Notes: generated by a model from the letters alone, not told the origin. Shown: positions 28,157 to 38,387, numbered from the stretch's first letter. The stretch is 64,000 nucleotides of DNA from VXPW01 sp965115815 (GCA_965115815.1 OZ220465.1:558001-622000); one strand, 5' to 3'. Translations and numbers: made by a program.

Positions 28157-28657
28157 GACTGAATCCCGTGCAACTTGGGTCGAGCCGAGAGTGCAGTTGA
28201 AGTTGGACCCATCCGCCGGGGTACCGGCGCTTGCGTCCAGACGAGAAACGTGAGTCAGGGGCCGGTCGCGACCGAGTCCGGGAGCACCGACGATCGATGC
28301 GGTCTCTTCTGCGTTCCGACGCGGGCGGGGGCTCCGGCTGCGATCAGGGGGCGGTTCCGGCGACGGAGGCAGGGGGTCGGGCTCCGCACCCAGCGCCGGC
28401 TTGGATCGGGTGGCCGTCGCGGCGGTCCGCGCCGCCGCAAGGACCTGCCGCCCGTACACAGGATCATCTGGTGGATTCCTTTCGGTGCCGCCCGACCGGG
28501 CCCGAGGCGATCGGCGCGTGCCGGGGCCGGATGGAACCGCTCCCGCCTTCCGTGCCGGCGGTTGCGGTTCGACGCGGTTCCGGGAACCCGATGCCGGAAC
28601 GGCCGGCGGCATCGACGCAAATCAACGCCGGCGGGCCCCTTCCCGGACGGGGCATCG

Positions 28658-28686
28658 TTGCGCCCGGCGACCGACGGGGCTACCTT
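28658..28686 (+). promoter_or_regulatory. candidate sigma70-type promoter of cassette gene 1
   Basis: TTGCGC at 28658-28663 and TACCTT at 28681-28686 are separated by 17 bases. They lie 33 bases before the TTG start and are conserved before all six copies (cassette 3 has TTGCAC). A conserved leader of about 400 bases precedes it in every copy. Confidence 0.45.
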
Positions 28687-28718
28687 GGAAGAAAAGACAA
28701 GTGGCGGGAGGAGATCCC

Positions 28719-29351
28719 TTGGCCTTCTGGAACTGGATCAAGGAACACGGGCCGGTCCTGGTCGTGCTGCTGGCCGTCGGCGGGTTTCTGGATCGCCAGA
28801 TCGACAATCGTATCGGTGCGCAGGGCGAGCGGCTGGATGCCCGGATCGGTGCGCAGGGCGAACGGCTGGATGCCCGGATCGCTGCGCTGGGCGAGCGGTT
28901 GGAGGCCCGGATCGGAGCGCTGGATGCCCGGATCGGGGCGCTGGGCGAGCGGTTCGACACGTTCGAGCATCGATTTGACCGGCTGGAAGCGGATTTCCGG
29001 TCCTTTCAGGAGCGGACCGCCGAGAACCATGACGTTCTCAACCGGCGCATCGACCAGGTGATCTTCGCAGTCAACCGCTCCGGCGGATCGACGGACCCCG
29101 GTATGGACACCCTGATCCCATTGCTGATGGGAACCGACGTGCGCATTCCGCTGCCTGCGGTGGTTCCGGCGGCGTACCGCGACGCCCGGCTGGAGCGGCG
29201 GCAGGTGTCCGCAAGGTTTGCCGACAACCGGCTGGTTCTGTATCCCGACCTCGGCGATGATCGGATCGTGGAGCTGCTGCACGCGGAGGGCTGGCGCCCG
29301 GTCGAAGCCGACCGTCCCGACCAAGGCTTCGTGGCGGCCCCCGCGCCGTAG
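28719..29351 (+). CDS. cassette gene 1: membrane-anchored variable coiled-coil protein
   Basis: A 210-residue protein not recognised as any named family. Residues 1-30 hold one hydrophobic helix (HGPVLVVLLAVGGFLD). A coiled-coil rod follows, made of three 11-residue units (GAxGERLDARI type) and one 7-residue unit (GALDARI). Then come a constant segment (FDTFEHRFDRLEADFRSFQERTAENHDVLNRRIDQVIF) and a constant C-terminal domain of about 80 residues ending GFVAAPAP. I start at TTG because GGGAGGAG sits 5 bases before it; GTG at 28701 is the alternative. Upstream extension is unlikely: cassette 6 has a TGA there. Five paralogues in the window differ mainly in unit number. Confidence 0.72.
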   Translation: MAFWNWIKEHGPVLVVLLAVGGFLDRQIDNRIGAQGERLDARIGAQGERLDARIAALGERLEARIGALDARIGALGERFDTFEHRFDRLEADFRSFQERTAENHDVLNRRIDQVIFAVNRSGGSTDPGMDTLIPLLMGTDVRIPLPAVVPAAYRDARLERRQVSARFADNRLVLYPDLGDDRIVELLHAEGWRPVEADRPDQGFVAAPAP

Positions 29352-29463
29352 CCGTCCGGGCGGATGCAGGGCGGCCTTCGGCAGGCATGCCTGACACCGG
29401 AGGCACCGCGATCACGGGAGCTCGGGACGCGCACTCCCAAGCCAGGTTCAACGAGATTCAGTC

Positions 29464-29800
29464 GATTCCGGCCCGGAATCGGCGATTTCAGGGGGGGGGC
29501 TTGATCAAGAAAATCCCTTGTACAACAAGGGCCATCGTGTCGAGTCGGCAAAAGTAGGGCCATGTTCCTTCGGGGGCCGGTTGCGGCCGGCCGAATCGGG
29601 ATTAGGCTGCGCGTGCAGGTTCCTTCGACGAACTCGAACCGAGGAGCCGACGGCCAAGCCCTCCAGGCTCGCCTCCACCCGCGTCGAAACCCGCGCCGCG
29701 CAGGATCTACGGCACATTCGGGATTCCGCCCGCTCCCGGAAACATCGAAAGACGGACGGTCCGCCGCAAGTTGCCGGGTAGGAGGGGTCGTTGCCGAGCC
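29464..29800 (-). repeat. palindrome and right inverted-repeat arm of cassette 1
   Basis: Starts with the palindrome GATTCCGGCCCGGAATC (29464-29480) and continues into an arm that is nearly identical to those at 36240 and 39100, and a diverged reverse complement of the left arms. No coding frame is conserved between left and right arms, so it reads as non-coding repeat. Confidence 0.7.
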
Positions 29801-29959
29801 CTCCTACCCGGCACTTCGACCTCGGACAGGAAGAACCCGGCGGGGCAATGCCATCCGGATACGTTGTTCTGGCATTCGAATACGAAACCCCCGTGCTTCG
29901 GGCGGTGGCCGGAAGCCGGGGGCCGGGTCGGGGGACGGTGTCGGGATCCGACGGGTACC

Positions 29960-30486
29960 CGGTGCTGCCACGTGCTCCTGGGCGGTTTCGACTGCCGTAC
30001 GGAGCTGCGCCCGGGCCGTTCGCGCTGGATGCACCGCGAGAGGCCGGACAGGATCCGCTTGACGGATCGGGCGACCCTGGCGCTTTGTGCGAGGAACCGG
30101 GCCTCGGTCTCCTTGCCGATGAGGCGCAGGCCGTTGCGGACGTGGGTGCGCCGGGCCGGCCGGTCGTCACTGTCGGCGAGATCGTGGTCGCAATCGTGGT
30201 GGCAGCGGTTCGCGCACGGGCGGGCGAGGGTGATGCGAACGAAGGCGGCGTAGAGCTCCTGGCGGACGCCGCGCTCGGACTGGGCGTGGAAGGCCTCGAT
30301 CCGGAACGTCCCGGTCGGGTACCGTTCCTCCACGCCCCCATGATGCAGGATCGAGATCGGAGTTCGCCGGGACGGGATTCCGGCGGCCGTCAAGCAGGGA
30401 GATCGCGAGGCCGGATTCCGTGTCGGCGTGCCGGTATCGGACGAGCCCGGACGCGCAGGGTCCTCGAGCGCAGCGCGGTCTCGTCC
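29960..30486 (-). pseudogene. IS4-like transposase, C-terminal fragment
   Basis: The minus strand reads GGVEERYPTGTFRIEAFHAQSERGVRQELYAAFVRITLAR, the catalytic Glu region of IS4-family transposases (here lacking a clean YRxRW..E), then RSVKRILSGLSRCIQRERPGRSS near the end. Frames change around 30400. Its missing middle lies at 32065-32359 beyond an IS630 insertion. Confidence 0.65.
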
Positions 30487-30728
30487 CTAGTGGTACGGAA
30501 ACGTTGAACTGACGACAGTATTCTGGCAAGATTTCCGTGTCGGTCCGTGTCGGCCCCGTGTCGGCACGCGTGGGTGCCTGATCGGTACGGCGCTCTCTGG
30601 TTCATCCCCACAGACCCGATGCCGAACGTGCAGACGCTCACACTCTCTTGGGGATCGGACGGATCCGGTTTCCGGGAACCGAGCCGGCCTGCAGGGGTTC
30701 GGTGCGGGGATCGGAGTGGATCCTGGCC

Positions 30729-31835
30729 CACCCTCAGGGCAGGAAGCTCTACCGAGTGCGCCTTTCGGCGCCGGAGCGTCGGGAGCTCCAGGCGATCGTC
30801 GACGGTACTGGAGCCGCCTAGCGGCGGCGTCGGGCGCAGATTCTGCGGATGGCGGACGAGGGGCGCGACGGCGGCAACCTCCGGGATGTCGACCTCGCGC
30901 GCGGCCTGGGCATCGGCACATCGACGGTCGAACGCCTGCGCAAGCGTTGTGTTCTGGAGGGTCTGGAGGCCGCCCTCCGTCGCCGGGAGCAGGAGAACCG
31001 TCGACCGAAACTCCGGGACGAGGCGAAGGAGGCGAAGCGGGTGGCTCTGGCCGGTTCTTCCCTGCCCGAGGGTGGTGTCCGCGGGACGCGGAAGCTGCGG
31101 GCCGGTCGTCGGATGGAGAGGGAGATCGTCGAGAGCATCTCGAAGGAAACGGTACGGAGGACTCGGAAAAAAGGAGATCAAGCCTTGGCTGAAGCCGTAC
31201 GGGTGCCTTCCCCCGAGCCGCAACGTGCCGTTCGTGGCGGCGAGGGAGGAGGTGCGGGACACGGATCCGCGGGATGTTGCCGAAGACGAGGTTCGGGTTT
31301 GCATGGATGAGACCCGTCGGAAGCAGACGAAGGAACCCCGCCTTCCCCGCCCCGTGCGGCCCGGGCCGCCGGAAATCGTCGACTACGAATACGAGCGAAA
31401 CGGTACGGCTCATCTCTTTCTGGCGTTCGCGCCCAACGAAAACGGGCGTACGGTGAACGTCACCGGCCGCCGCACGGCGCGGGACGGGGCGCAGTTCATC
31501 CGGGAACTCGCGGATGATCACTTCCCCGGAAAGAAGATCGTACGGGTCATGGACCACCTGAACACGCACGGCCCCGCATCGTGGTAGGAGGCCTTTGCGC
31601 CCCGGGAGGCCATGCGGGTGCGAAAGCGGTTCGAGTTTCGGTACCCGCCGAAGCACGGAAGCTGGCTCAACAGGGCCGAGATCGAAATCGGCGCGTGGTC
31701 GCGACCGTGTCTTCGACGACGCATTCCTGATCGCGCCACCCTGCTGCGGGAGACCGCGGCGTGGGTCAAGCGCCGCAACGCGGCCGGCGGCACCGTCGAT
31801 GGGCGGTTCACGACGGCAGACGCCCGGGTGAAACT
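30729..31835 (+). pseudogene. IS630-family transposase, interrupted
   Basis: Reads VRLSAPERRELQAIVDGTGAA, a TAG, then RRRRAQILRMADEG, GTSTVERLRKRCVLEGLEAALRRR. After a shift at an A6 run near 31169 it continues IKPWLKPYG, VCMDET, VDYEYERNGTAHLFLAF, MDHLNTHGPAS, another TAG at 31585-31587, then FEFRYPPKHGSWLNRAEIEI and TTADARVKL. The DDE motif (DET, DHLNTH, AEIE) is recognisable. At least two stops and one frameshift inactivate it. Confidence 0.8.
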
Positions 31836-31837
31836 GA

Positions 31838-32021
31838 GAGCCTGTACGGAAACTATTGAGCGGTCCCGATTCTGGCCGCTCGTGCCAAAGTATCGACGTC
31901 GGAGAGACCGCTTCGAAAGCAATCTGACAGATGTGGAATGGGCTTGTCTGATCCCGATGTACTCTCCAGCCACATCGCAGATACCAGAATCGGGGTCGCT
32001 CAATAGTTTCCGCACAGGCTC
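31838..32021 (+). mobile_element. MITE-A copy 1 (IS5-derived, 184 bp)
   Basis: Terminal inverted repeats of about 40 bases: it begins GAGCCTGTACGGAAACTATT and ends with the near-complement. It is flanked by a TGA duplication (31835-31837 and 32022-32024). The interior keeps a start-of-transposase remnant (RFESNLTDVEWACLIP) typical of IS5-family N-termini. It is a deletion derivative inserted in the last codons of the IS630 transposase. Confidence 0.85.
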
Positions 32022-32064
32022 TGAAGTCTCTATACCCAGCAATCCAATGATTCTGTACTACTAG

Positions 32065-32359
32065 GCGCGTCGAGGGTGACGGTCCGGTCGCTCTCGCCGG
32101 AGGCGAGGAAGGCGTCGAACCCGGAGTTGGCGCCGTTCCGGATGCGGAACCCGAAGTTCCGTGTGCGCTCCCGGTGGGCGAGAGCCAAGGCGAAGGAGGT
32201 GGAGCCGCGGTCGTAGACGATGACGTCGCCTTCGGCCGCAGGGCCGAGGTGCACGAGGGCGGCGGCCCGCTCGTTCTCGGGGTCGAACCGGTCGAAGTCG
32301 ACCGGGAGGCGGTCGTCGATCCGGTAGAGGGCGCGGATCCTGCCTTGGGGGTACAGGAT
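32065..32359 (-). pseudogene. IS4-like transposase, middle fragment
   Basis: The minus strand reads ALYRIDDRLPVDFDRF, LGPAAEGDVIVYDRGSTSFALAL (the second catalytic Asp region, YDRGFYS-like) and ESDRTVTLDAP. It is cut at 32064 by the IS630 element and continues at 30486. The N-terminal third is missing; beyond 32360 lies a dispersed repeat. Confidence 0.65.
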
Positions 32360-32519
32360 ATTCCCACGCTTATTTCGTTCGTGTTTTCTTGCTGGCAGGC
32401 AGGGTGATGTTGCGTAGGTTTGCGCGCGACCCCGTGCGATCCGCCCCTTTGGCGTTCTTGTGCTGCCTGTGCAATGCTCCGGGCAGGGTGATGCGCGACC
32501 GCAGGGAAACCGGCCCGGT
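32360..32519 (-). repeat. dispersed repeat R, inverted copy
   Basis: Reverse complement of the sequences at 37280-37392 and 45718-45832, including ACCCTGCCTGCCAGCAAGAA. Further on it matches 37060-37110 and 43360-43400 (GCATCGCACAGGCAGCACAG). It may be the ends of an IS no longer intact here. Non-coding as far as I can see. Confidence 0.55.
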
Positions 32520-34492
32520 GTACCGGGAGACCCCCGCCGGGTTCTCCCTGTCCGAGGTCGAAGTTCGTCTGGTGAAGGCGGAGGAACGGCCGCGCTGGGA
32601 CGCCTTGATGGACACGCATCACTACCTGGGCTTTCGCCGGCTGGCGGGCCGCGGCCTGCGCTAGATCGCGACCTTCCGAGGCCCGTGGCTGGGCTTGGCA
32701 GCGTGGCAGAACGGCGCCTTCACGTGCGGCGGTCCGCGCGACCGCTGGATCGGCTGGAAGCCGGCGCAGCCGTTCCGTCGGTTGGAGTGGCTCGCGAACC
32801 CCACACGTTTCCTGGTGCTTTCGACCCTTGGGGTGTTCCCGAACCTGGCCTCCTTCTTCCTGGCGCGGAGGACCCGTCGGCTCGCCGACGGCGGGCTGGC
32901 GACGCACGGCCACCGGGCCACCGGGTGCTCGGGGCCGAGACGTTCTGGGACCCGGAACGCGTTCCCGACACCCGGTACCGGGCGGCGGGCTGGGAGAGCC
33001 TGGGCCGAACCCGGGGGGTTCGCCCGCGCCCACGGACAGTACACCGACCCGCACGGCACGCCGAAGGAGAGGTTCCTCACGCCGCTGCGGCCCGATGCCC
33101 GGGCGCGGCTTGCGCGCCCGCAGCCCCTGTCGCCGGAGGGGGTGCCGCCGGCCGACCCCGGCCGGATTCCGCGCCACCCCGGGGCGATGCGGGCGCTCCA
33201 AGACGAACGGCTTCGCATCCCCGGCTTCGGCCGGCGGCAGGGACGCATGCACACGACGGCCTGCGTGCTGTGCATCCACCTCCTCGCCGAGCTTGCCCAC
33301 AGTAAGGGCTGCCTCGCCGCTGCGCCGTTCGCACAGGCACGGTCGCAGGAGGAGCTGGCGGCCGTCGGCGCCTGGCGGAACCACCGGACGGGCCGTTGCG
33401 AGCCCCCTCCACGTCCACGAGCCATCGGGTGGTCCCGAGGATCGACCCCGAAGCTCTCGAGGACGGGATCCGCCGGTATTGCGGGCCCCGGCTCCCCTTG
33501 GCCCGGGCGCTGGCCGCCGACGGCACGCGCATCCGCGGTGCCCACCGCAACGGCGCGGGCCACCACGAGACCGTGGCCCGGGTTGACCCCGCCTCCGGCG
33601 CACCCTTCGCTCTTCGGAATTTCGGCGACGAGGGGGGGCGAGCTGGCGGCCCCGCACGACCTCCCGGAACGCCGTGCGATCCGTGGCCGGGTGGTCACCC
33701 TCGACGCGTTGTACACGACCCGCACGACCGCGAAGCGGATCCCGGAACGCTCCGGCGCCGACGATGTCTTCTCCGTCAAGGGCAACGCGCCGGAGACCTT
33801 CGACCTCCTCAACCGCATCCCCTGGGAGAGAGACGTCACCGGCCCTTTCACCGAGAACTTGGAAAAGGCCCACAGTATCTACTCACCCCCCTACTGATGA
33901 CGAATCGTTTTTCCTGACGGGTGCGGATCCGGCATTGTCCCTTGCCCCTTTCACTCGCTCGCGGCCGATGACCGGAAGTGCGTGTTCCGGCTGACAAGAA
34001 ACGGATCGATCTTCGTCATCAGTAGGGGGTGAGTAGATACGGCCCACGGACGTCTGGAGCCGCGCTCCATCCCCGTCCTGACCCCGCTCCCGCGCCGGAT
34101 CCACGACCCCGGCGTCCGTCCGATCGCCCGCATCCCCCGCTCCCGGGAGCCGCAGAAGAAGAACGGGAAGGAGGTCGGAAACGACGACACCGAAACCGCG
34201 TAGGGTCCGCACCTCACTGGCTCCCGAGGCCAGGACGCCGGAGGATCGGCTCCGGCGGAATCGGGGCCACGGGGCCGTGGAACATCGGAACCATCGACCA
34301 AGGGATTGCGTCTTGGGCGAAGACGCCTGCCGGACCCGCACCGGCCATGGCCCGGCCCACCGGGCCAGCCTCAACCCCATTGCGCTCGCAGTGATCTTCG
34401 CCCACCGCCGCGAGGCGGAGAGCCTCGCCGAAACCCGGCAACGCCTGCAGTGGAACCGCAGCGAAGCCCTCGCCGCCCGGACCCGACCCTGA
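32520..34492 (+). pseudogene. DUF4338(DruA-like)-ISAs1 fused transposase, copy 1
   Basis: The N-terminal part has the DUF4338 pattern: EVRLVKAEERPRWDALMDTHHYLGFRRL, a TAG, then PRDRWIGWKPAQPFRRLEWLANPTRFLVL. The ISAs1 DDE part follows in shifting frames: LPLARALAADGTRIRGAH, VVTLDALYTTRTTAKRI, DDVFSVKGNAPETFDLL. A MITE interrupts it at 33874. The end is GEDACRTRTGHG ... NPIALAVIFAHRRE ... WNRSEALAA at 34492. Several frameshifts and one stop make it non-functional. Confidence 0.8.
33874..34040. mobile_element. MITE-B (about 167 bp)
   Basis: Terminal inverted repeats of about 30 bases (GTATCTACTCACCCCC at the left, its complement at the right). It is flanked by direct repeats GGCCCAC (33867-33873 and 34041-34047), and removing it restores the ISAs1 reading EKAHGRLEPRSIPVL. 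No coding content. Confidence 0.8.
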
Positions 34493-34593
34493 GAGGCCGC
34501 CACGCGGCCGAGCCCTTCCCGGGGGCCGACAGACCGGACCGCTGCCACACTCCGAAACCAAGGCGCCCAACCCAAGTTTAACGAGATTGCGCC

Positions 34594-34870
34594 GATTCAG
34601 GCCCGGAATCACCGATTTCCGGGGTTCTGAGCGAAGAAACCCTTGGAAAACAAGGGTCATTCCATCGAGGCATCCAGAGTGGTGCCAGTTTCCTTTGGAG
34701 GGTTCGTGCGGGCGGACCGATCGGCATTGGATTGGGGTGCAGATGCCTGCGACGGACCCGAACCGGTGGCGGCAGGGGTCGTTCCTGCCGAACCGAATCC
34801 GGGCAGTGCAGCATCTACGACGCGCTGAGGACCCCGCACGCCCCGGAGGCATTCGAAGGCTGGCTCGGAA
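34594..34870 (-). repeat. degenerate orphan right arm
   Basis: Begins with GATTCAGGCCCGGAATC (34594-34610), a one-base variant of the cassette palindrome, and continues as a more diverged version of the right arms. No cassette gene precedes it; the ISAs1 remnant ends about 100 bases before. The stretch 34871-35097 after it is single-copy and without a supported gene. Confidence 0.55.
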
Positions 34871-35548
34871 ACCGGTTCAGCGCACGCAATGTAGTACCTG
34901 GACAGCTTTGGAAGGGCATCCGAACCCTTACGAAACAGTGTTTTTGTGGAATTCCTCGTTAAACATAGCCCAAGCGACCAACCCCGCGCCCGCAACGCCC
35001 CGGGAACGGTTCCGCACATCCCACACACCACCAGAACCGGCCGTTTCAGTCTCCCTTCATCCAACGTTCGCAGAATCCCCGGAGCATGGGAAAGGCTTGC
35101 GGCCGAGTCCGGGAGCACCGCCGATCGATGCGGTCTCTCCTGCGTTCCGACGCGGGCGGGGCTCCGGCTGCGATCAGGGGGCGGTTCCGGCGACGGAGGC
35201 AGGGGGTCGGGATCCGCACCCAACGCCGGCTTGGATCGGGTGGCCGTCGCGGCGGTCCGCGCCGCCGCAAGGACCTGCCGCCCGTACACAGGGTCATCTG
35301 GTGGATTCCTTTCGGTGCCGCCCGACCGGGCCCGAGGCGATCGGCGCGTGCCGGGGCCGGATGGAACCGCTCCCGCCTTCCGTGCCGGCGGTTGCGGTTC
35401 GACGCGGTTCCGGGAACCCGATGCCGGAACGGCCGGCGGCATCGACGCAAATCAACGCCGGCGGGCCCCTTCCCGGACGGGGCATCGTTGCGCCCGGCGA
35501 CCGACGGGGCTACCTTGGAAGGAAAGACAAGTGGCGGGAGGAGATCCC

Positions 35549-36127
35549 TTGGCCTTCTGGAACTGGATCAAGGAACACGGGCCGGTCCTGGTCGTGCTGC
35601 TGGCCGTCGGCGGGTTTCTGGATCGCCAGATCGACAATCGTATCGGTGCGCAGGGCGAGCGGCTGGACGCCCGGATCGGTGCGCTGGGCGAGCGGTTGGA
35701 TGCCCGGATCGGAGCGCTGGGCGAGCGGTTCGACACGTTCGAGCATCGATTTGACCGGCTGGAAGCGGATTTCCGGTCCTTTCAGGAGCGGACCGCCGAG
35801 AACCATGACGTTCTCAACCGGCGCATCGACCAGGTGATCTTCGCAGTCAACCGCTCTGGCGGATCGACGGACCTCGGTATGGACACCCTGATCCCGTTGC
35901 TGATGGGAACCGACGTGCGCATTCCGCTGCCTGCGGTGGTTCCGGCGGCGTACCGCGACGCCCGGCTGGAGCGGCGGCAGGTGTCCGCAAGGTTTGCCGA
36001 CAACCGGCTGGTTCTGTATCCCGACCTCGGCGATGATCGGATCGTGGAGCTGCTGCACGCGGAGGGCTGGCGCCCGGTCGAAGCCGACCGTCCCGACCAA
36101 GGCTTCGTGGCGGCCCCCGCGCCGTAG
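35549..36127 (+). CDS. cassette gene 2: shortest variable coiled-coil protein
   Basis: A 192-residue paralogue of cassette gene 1 with the same membrane helix and C-terminal domain but only two 11-residue units and no 7-residue unit. It starts at TTG, with the same GGGAGGAG and the same TTGCGC-17-TACCTT promoter (35488-35516). Its left arm and left palindrome are missing: similarity to the other cassettes begins at about 35098. Confidence 0.72.
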   Translation: MAFWNWIKEHGPVLVVLLAVGGFLDRQIDNRIGAQGERLDARIGALGERLDARIGALGERFDTFEHRFDRLEADFRSFQERTAENHDVLNRRIDQVIFAVNRSGGSTDLGMDTLIPLLMGTDVRIPLPAVVPAAYRDARLERRQVSARFADNRLVLYPDLGDDRIVELLHAEGWRPVEADRPDQGFVAAPAP

Positions 36128-36239
36128 CCGTCCGGGCGGATGCAGGGCGGCCTTCGGCAGGCATGCCTGACACCGGAGGCACCGCGATCACGGGAGCTCG
36201 GGACGCGCACTCCCAAGCCAGGTTCAACGAGATTCAGTC

Positions 36240-36573
36240 GATTCCGGCCCGGAATCGGCGATTTCAGAGGGCCTTGATCAAGAAAATCCCTTGTACAACA
36301 AGGGCCATCGTGTCGAGTCTGCAAAAGTAGGGCCATGTTCCTTCGGAGGCCGGTTGCGGCCGGCCGAATCGGGACTAGGCTGCGCGTGCAGGTTCCTTCG
36401 ACGAACTCGAACCGAGGAGCCGACGGCCAAGCCCTCCAAGCTCGCCTCCACCCGCGTCGAAACCCGCGCCGCGCAGGATCTACGGCACATTCGGGATTCC
36501 GCCCGCTCCCGGAAACATCGGAAGACGGACGGTCCGCCGCAAGTTGCCGGGTAGGAGGGGTCGTTGCCGAGCC
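36240..36573 (-). repeat. palindrome and right arm of cassette 2
   Basis: Palindrome at 36240-36256, followed by an arm nearly identical to 29464-29800 and 39100-39432. Confidence 0.7.
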
Positions 36574-36760
36574 CCTGCACCATTCACGCGCGCGATTTCC
36601 AGCGCCAGCCGCCGCCTTCCCCGGGGGAGGCGGCGGCTGAACCCCACCCATCCATGGTTTTTTGCCATGGTGAGGGTCCCGTTTCTTGCAAACGGGATGG
36701 GCCCTTGGATCGGGAGCCACCCTATGCCCCTGCGCCTTGAGCACTTGGGGAGGACCTGTG
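36574..36760 (+). repeat. hairpin-rich repeat H, copy 1
   Basis: Nearly identical to 39433-39603. It contains a GC stem (GCCGCCGCC..GGCGGCGGC) and a T-run flanked by CCATGG repeats (CCATGG-TTTTTT-GCCATGG), then CGTTTCTTGCAAACG. It could fold as RNA or act as a terminator-like end of an element. No coding frame is supported. Confidence 0.5.
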
Positions 36761-37392
36761 CCCGATCCGAAGTCATGATGGTTCGACCTCGGACAGGGAG
36801 AACCCGGCGAGGGTCTCCCGGTACACCACGACGATCCCACGCTGCTAATCCAGCGGCGACCGGCGAGATTTTTCGGTCTGCGTCGCGCTGCAATCGTGCT
36901 GCCAAGGCTCCATTAGACCCTCTCGGCGCGAAAAATTGCGATCAAGGGGGGGGATCTGTGATGACGCAAGCCCCAACGCACTCGGATTTCGCGTCTCGGA
37001 ATCAGCGTGGGATCACCGTGCCCGGTACACCGGGCCGGATTCCATGCGGTCGCGCATCACCCTGCCCGGAGCATCGCACAGGCAGCACAGGAACGCCAGA
37101 GGGGGGATCGCACGCAGTGCTTTTCTTTTGTCCGGTTTCGTCCGGCGAGGGGGCGTTGCAGGCAGATCTGGAGGTCCATTTGGGAGCAGATTTCGTTGTT
37201 GATATGCCGGTTCCGACCTCGAAAAAGTGCCACCAACTTCAAGAACGGCCACTCTGCCGCGGTTGTCCGCCGCTGATGGCGACAACAGAATGGTCCTGGG
37301 ATCGCACGGGACCGCGCGCACCTACGCAACATCACCCTGCCTGCCAGCAAGAAAACACGAACGATATAAGCGCGGGAATGCCCTACCTTTCG
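36761..37392. repeat. mosaic of repeat fragments, including repeat R
   Basis: 36778-36826 is an inverted fragment of the DUF4338 N-terminal coding start (LSEVE region). 37017-37110 is inverted relative to 32430-32525. 37280-37392 matches 45718-45832. The parts between are single-copy. No gene supported. Confidence 0.5.
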
Positions 37393-37640
37393 GGCGCGGC
37401 ACGTCCGCCTTGCTTGCGCGCAGGTTCGACGCGGGGGCCGTGACCCCGGGGCCCGGCCATCGGCCTGCCGGTTCGAATGCGTCGAAGGAACCCGTACCGC
37501 CACCCGGGCCCGATCCGGCCGGCCGCAAGGGGCGTCCGAAGGAACGGGCACAACCCTTGCGGGACCCATGCGACGACCCGTGTTGTTCAAGGGATGGGTT
37601 CGAGCAAGACCCCGGAAATCGCCGATTCCGGGCCGGAATC
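37393..37640 (+). repeat. left arm and palindrome of cassette 3
   Basis: A shorter left arm than at 27838 and 45833: the block containing GCGGAATCC is deleted. Palindrome at 37624-37640. Confidence 0.68.
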
Positions 37641-37737
37641 GACTGAATCCCGTGCAACTTGGGTCGAGCCGAGAGTGCAGTTGAAGTTGGACCCATCCGC
37701 CGGGGTACCGGCGCTTGCGTCCAGACGAGAAACGTGA

Positions 37738-37920
37738 GAGCCTGTACGGAAACTATTGAGCGGCCCCGATTCTGGCCGGCCGTGCAAAGTATCGGCGTCG
37801 GGGAGACCGCTTCGAAAGCAATCTGACAGATGTGGAATGGGCTTGTCTGATCCCGATGTACTCTCCAGCCACATCGCAGATACCAGAATCGGGGCCACTC
37901 AATAGTTTCCACACAGGCTC
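37738..37920 (+). mobile_element. MITE-A copy 2 (183 bp) upstream of cassette gene 3
   Basis: Near-identical to 31838-32021, with the same terminal repeats and transposase remnant. The flanking TGA (37735-37737, 37921-37923) is a duplication: cassettes 1, 4, 5 and 6 read AACGTGAGTCAGG uninterrupted at this point. It lies about 0.4 kb upstream of the cassette promoter. Confidence 0.9.
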
Positions 37921-38387
37921 TGAGTCAGGGGCCGGTCGCGACCGAGTCCGGGAGCACCGCCGATCGATGCGGTCTCTTCTGCGTTCCGACGCGGGCGGGG
38001 CTCCGGCTGCGATCAGGGGGCGGTTCCGGCGACGGAGGCAGGGGGTCGGGATCCGCACCCAACGCCGGCTTGGATCGGGTGGCCGTCGCGGCGGTCCGCG
38101 CCGCCGCAAGGACCTGCCGCCCGTACACAGGATCATCTGGTGGATTCCTTTCGGTGCCGCCCGACCGGGCCCGAGGCGATCGGCGCGTGCCGGGGCCGGA
38201 TGGAACCGCTCCCGCCTTCCGTGCCGGCGGTTGCGGTTCGACGCGGTTCCGGGAACCCGATGCCGGAACGGCCGGCGGCATCGACGCAAATCAACGCCGG
38301 CGGGCCCCTTCCCGGACGGGGCATCGTTGCACCCGGCGACCGACGGGGCTACCTTGGAAGGAAAGACAAGTGGCGGGAGGAGATCCC

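Larger units (their letters stand above)
30487..32064 (+). mobile_element. IS630-family element inserted in an IS4-like gene
   Basis: The ends are imperfect inverted repeats beginning with CTAG: CTAGTGGTACGGAAACGTTG at the left and, in reverse complement, CTAGTAGTACAGAATCATTG at the right. IS630 elements duplicate TA, which fits CTAG at both borders. Removing the element rejoins the IS4-like frame (TVTLDAP into RDETALRS). It carries the broken transposase at 30729 and is itself hit by a MITE at 31838. Confidence 0.68.

Noticed and set aside
28401..28718. N-terminal extension of cassette gene 1 from the longer open frame
   Set aside because: In cassette 6 the same frame is closed by TGA just before the GTG, and the ribosome binding site points to TTG or GTG.
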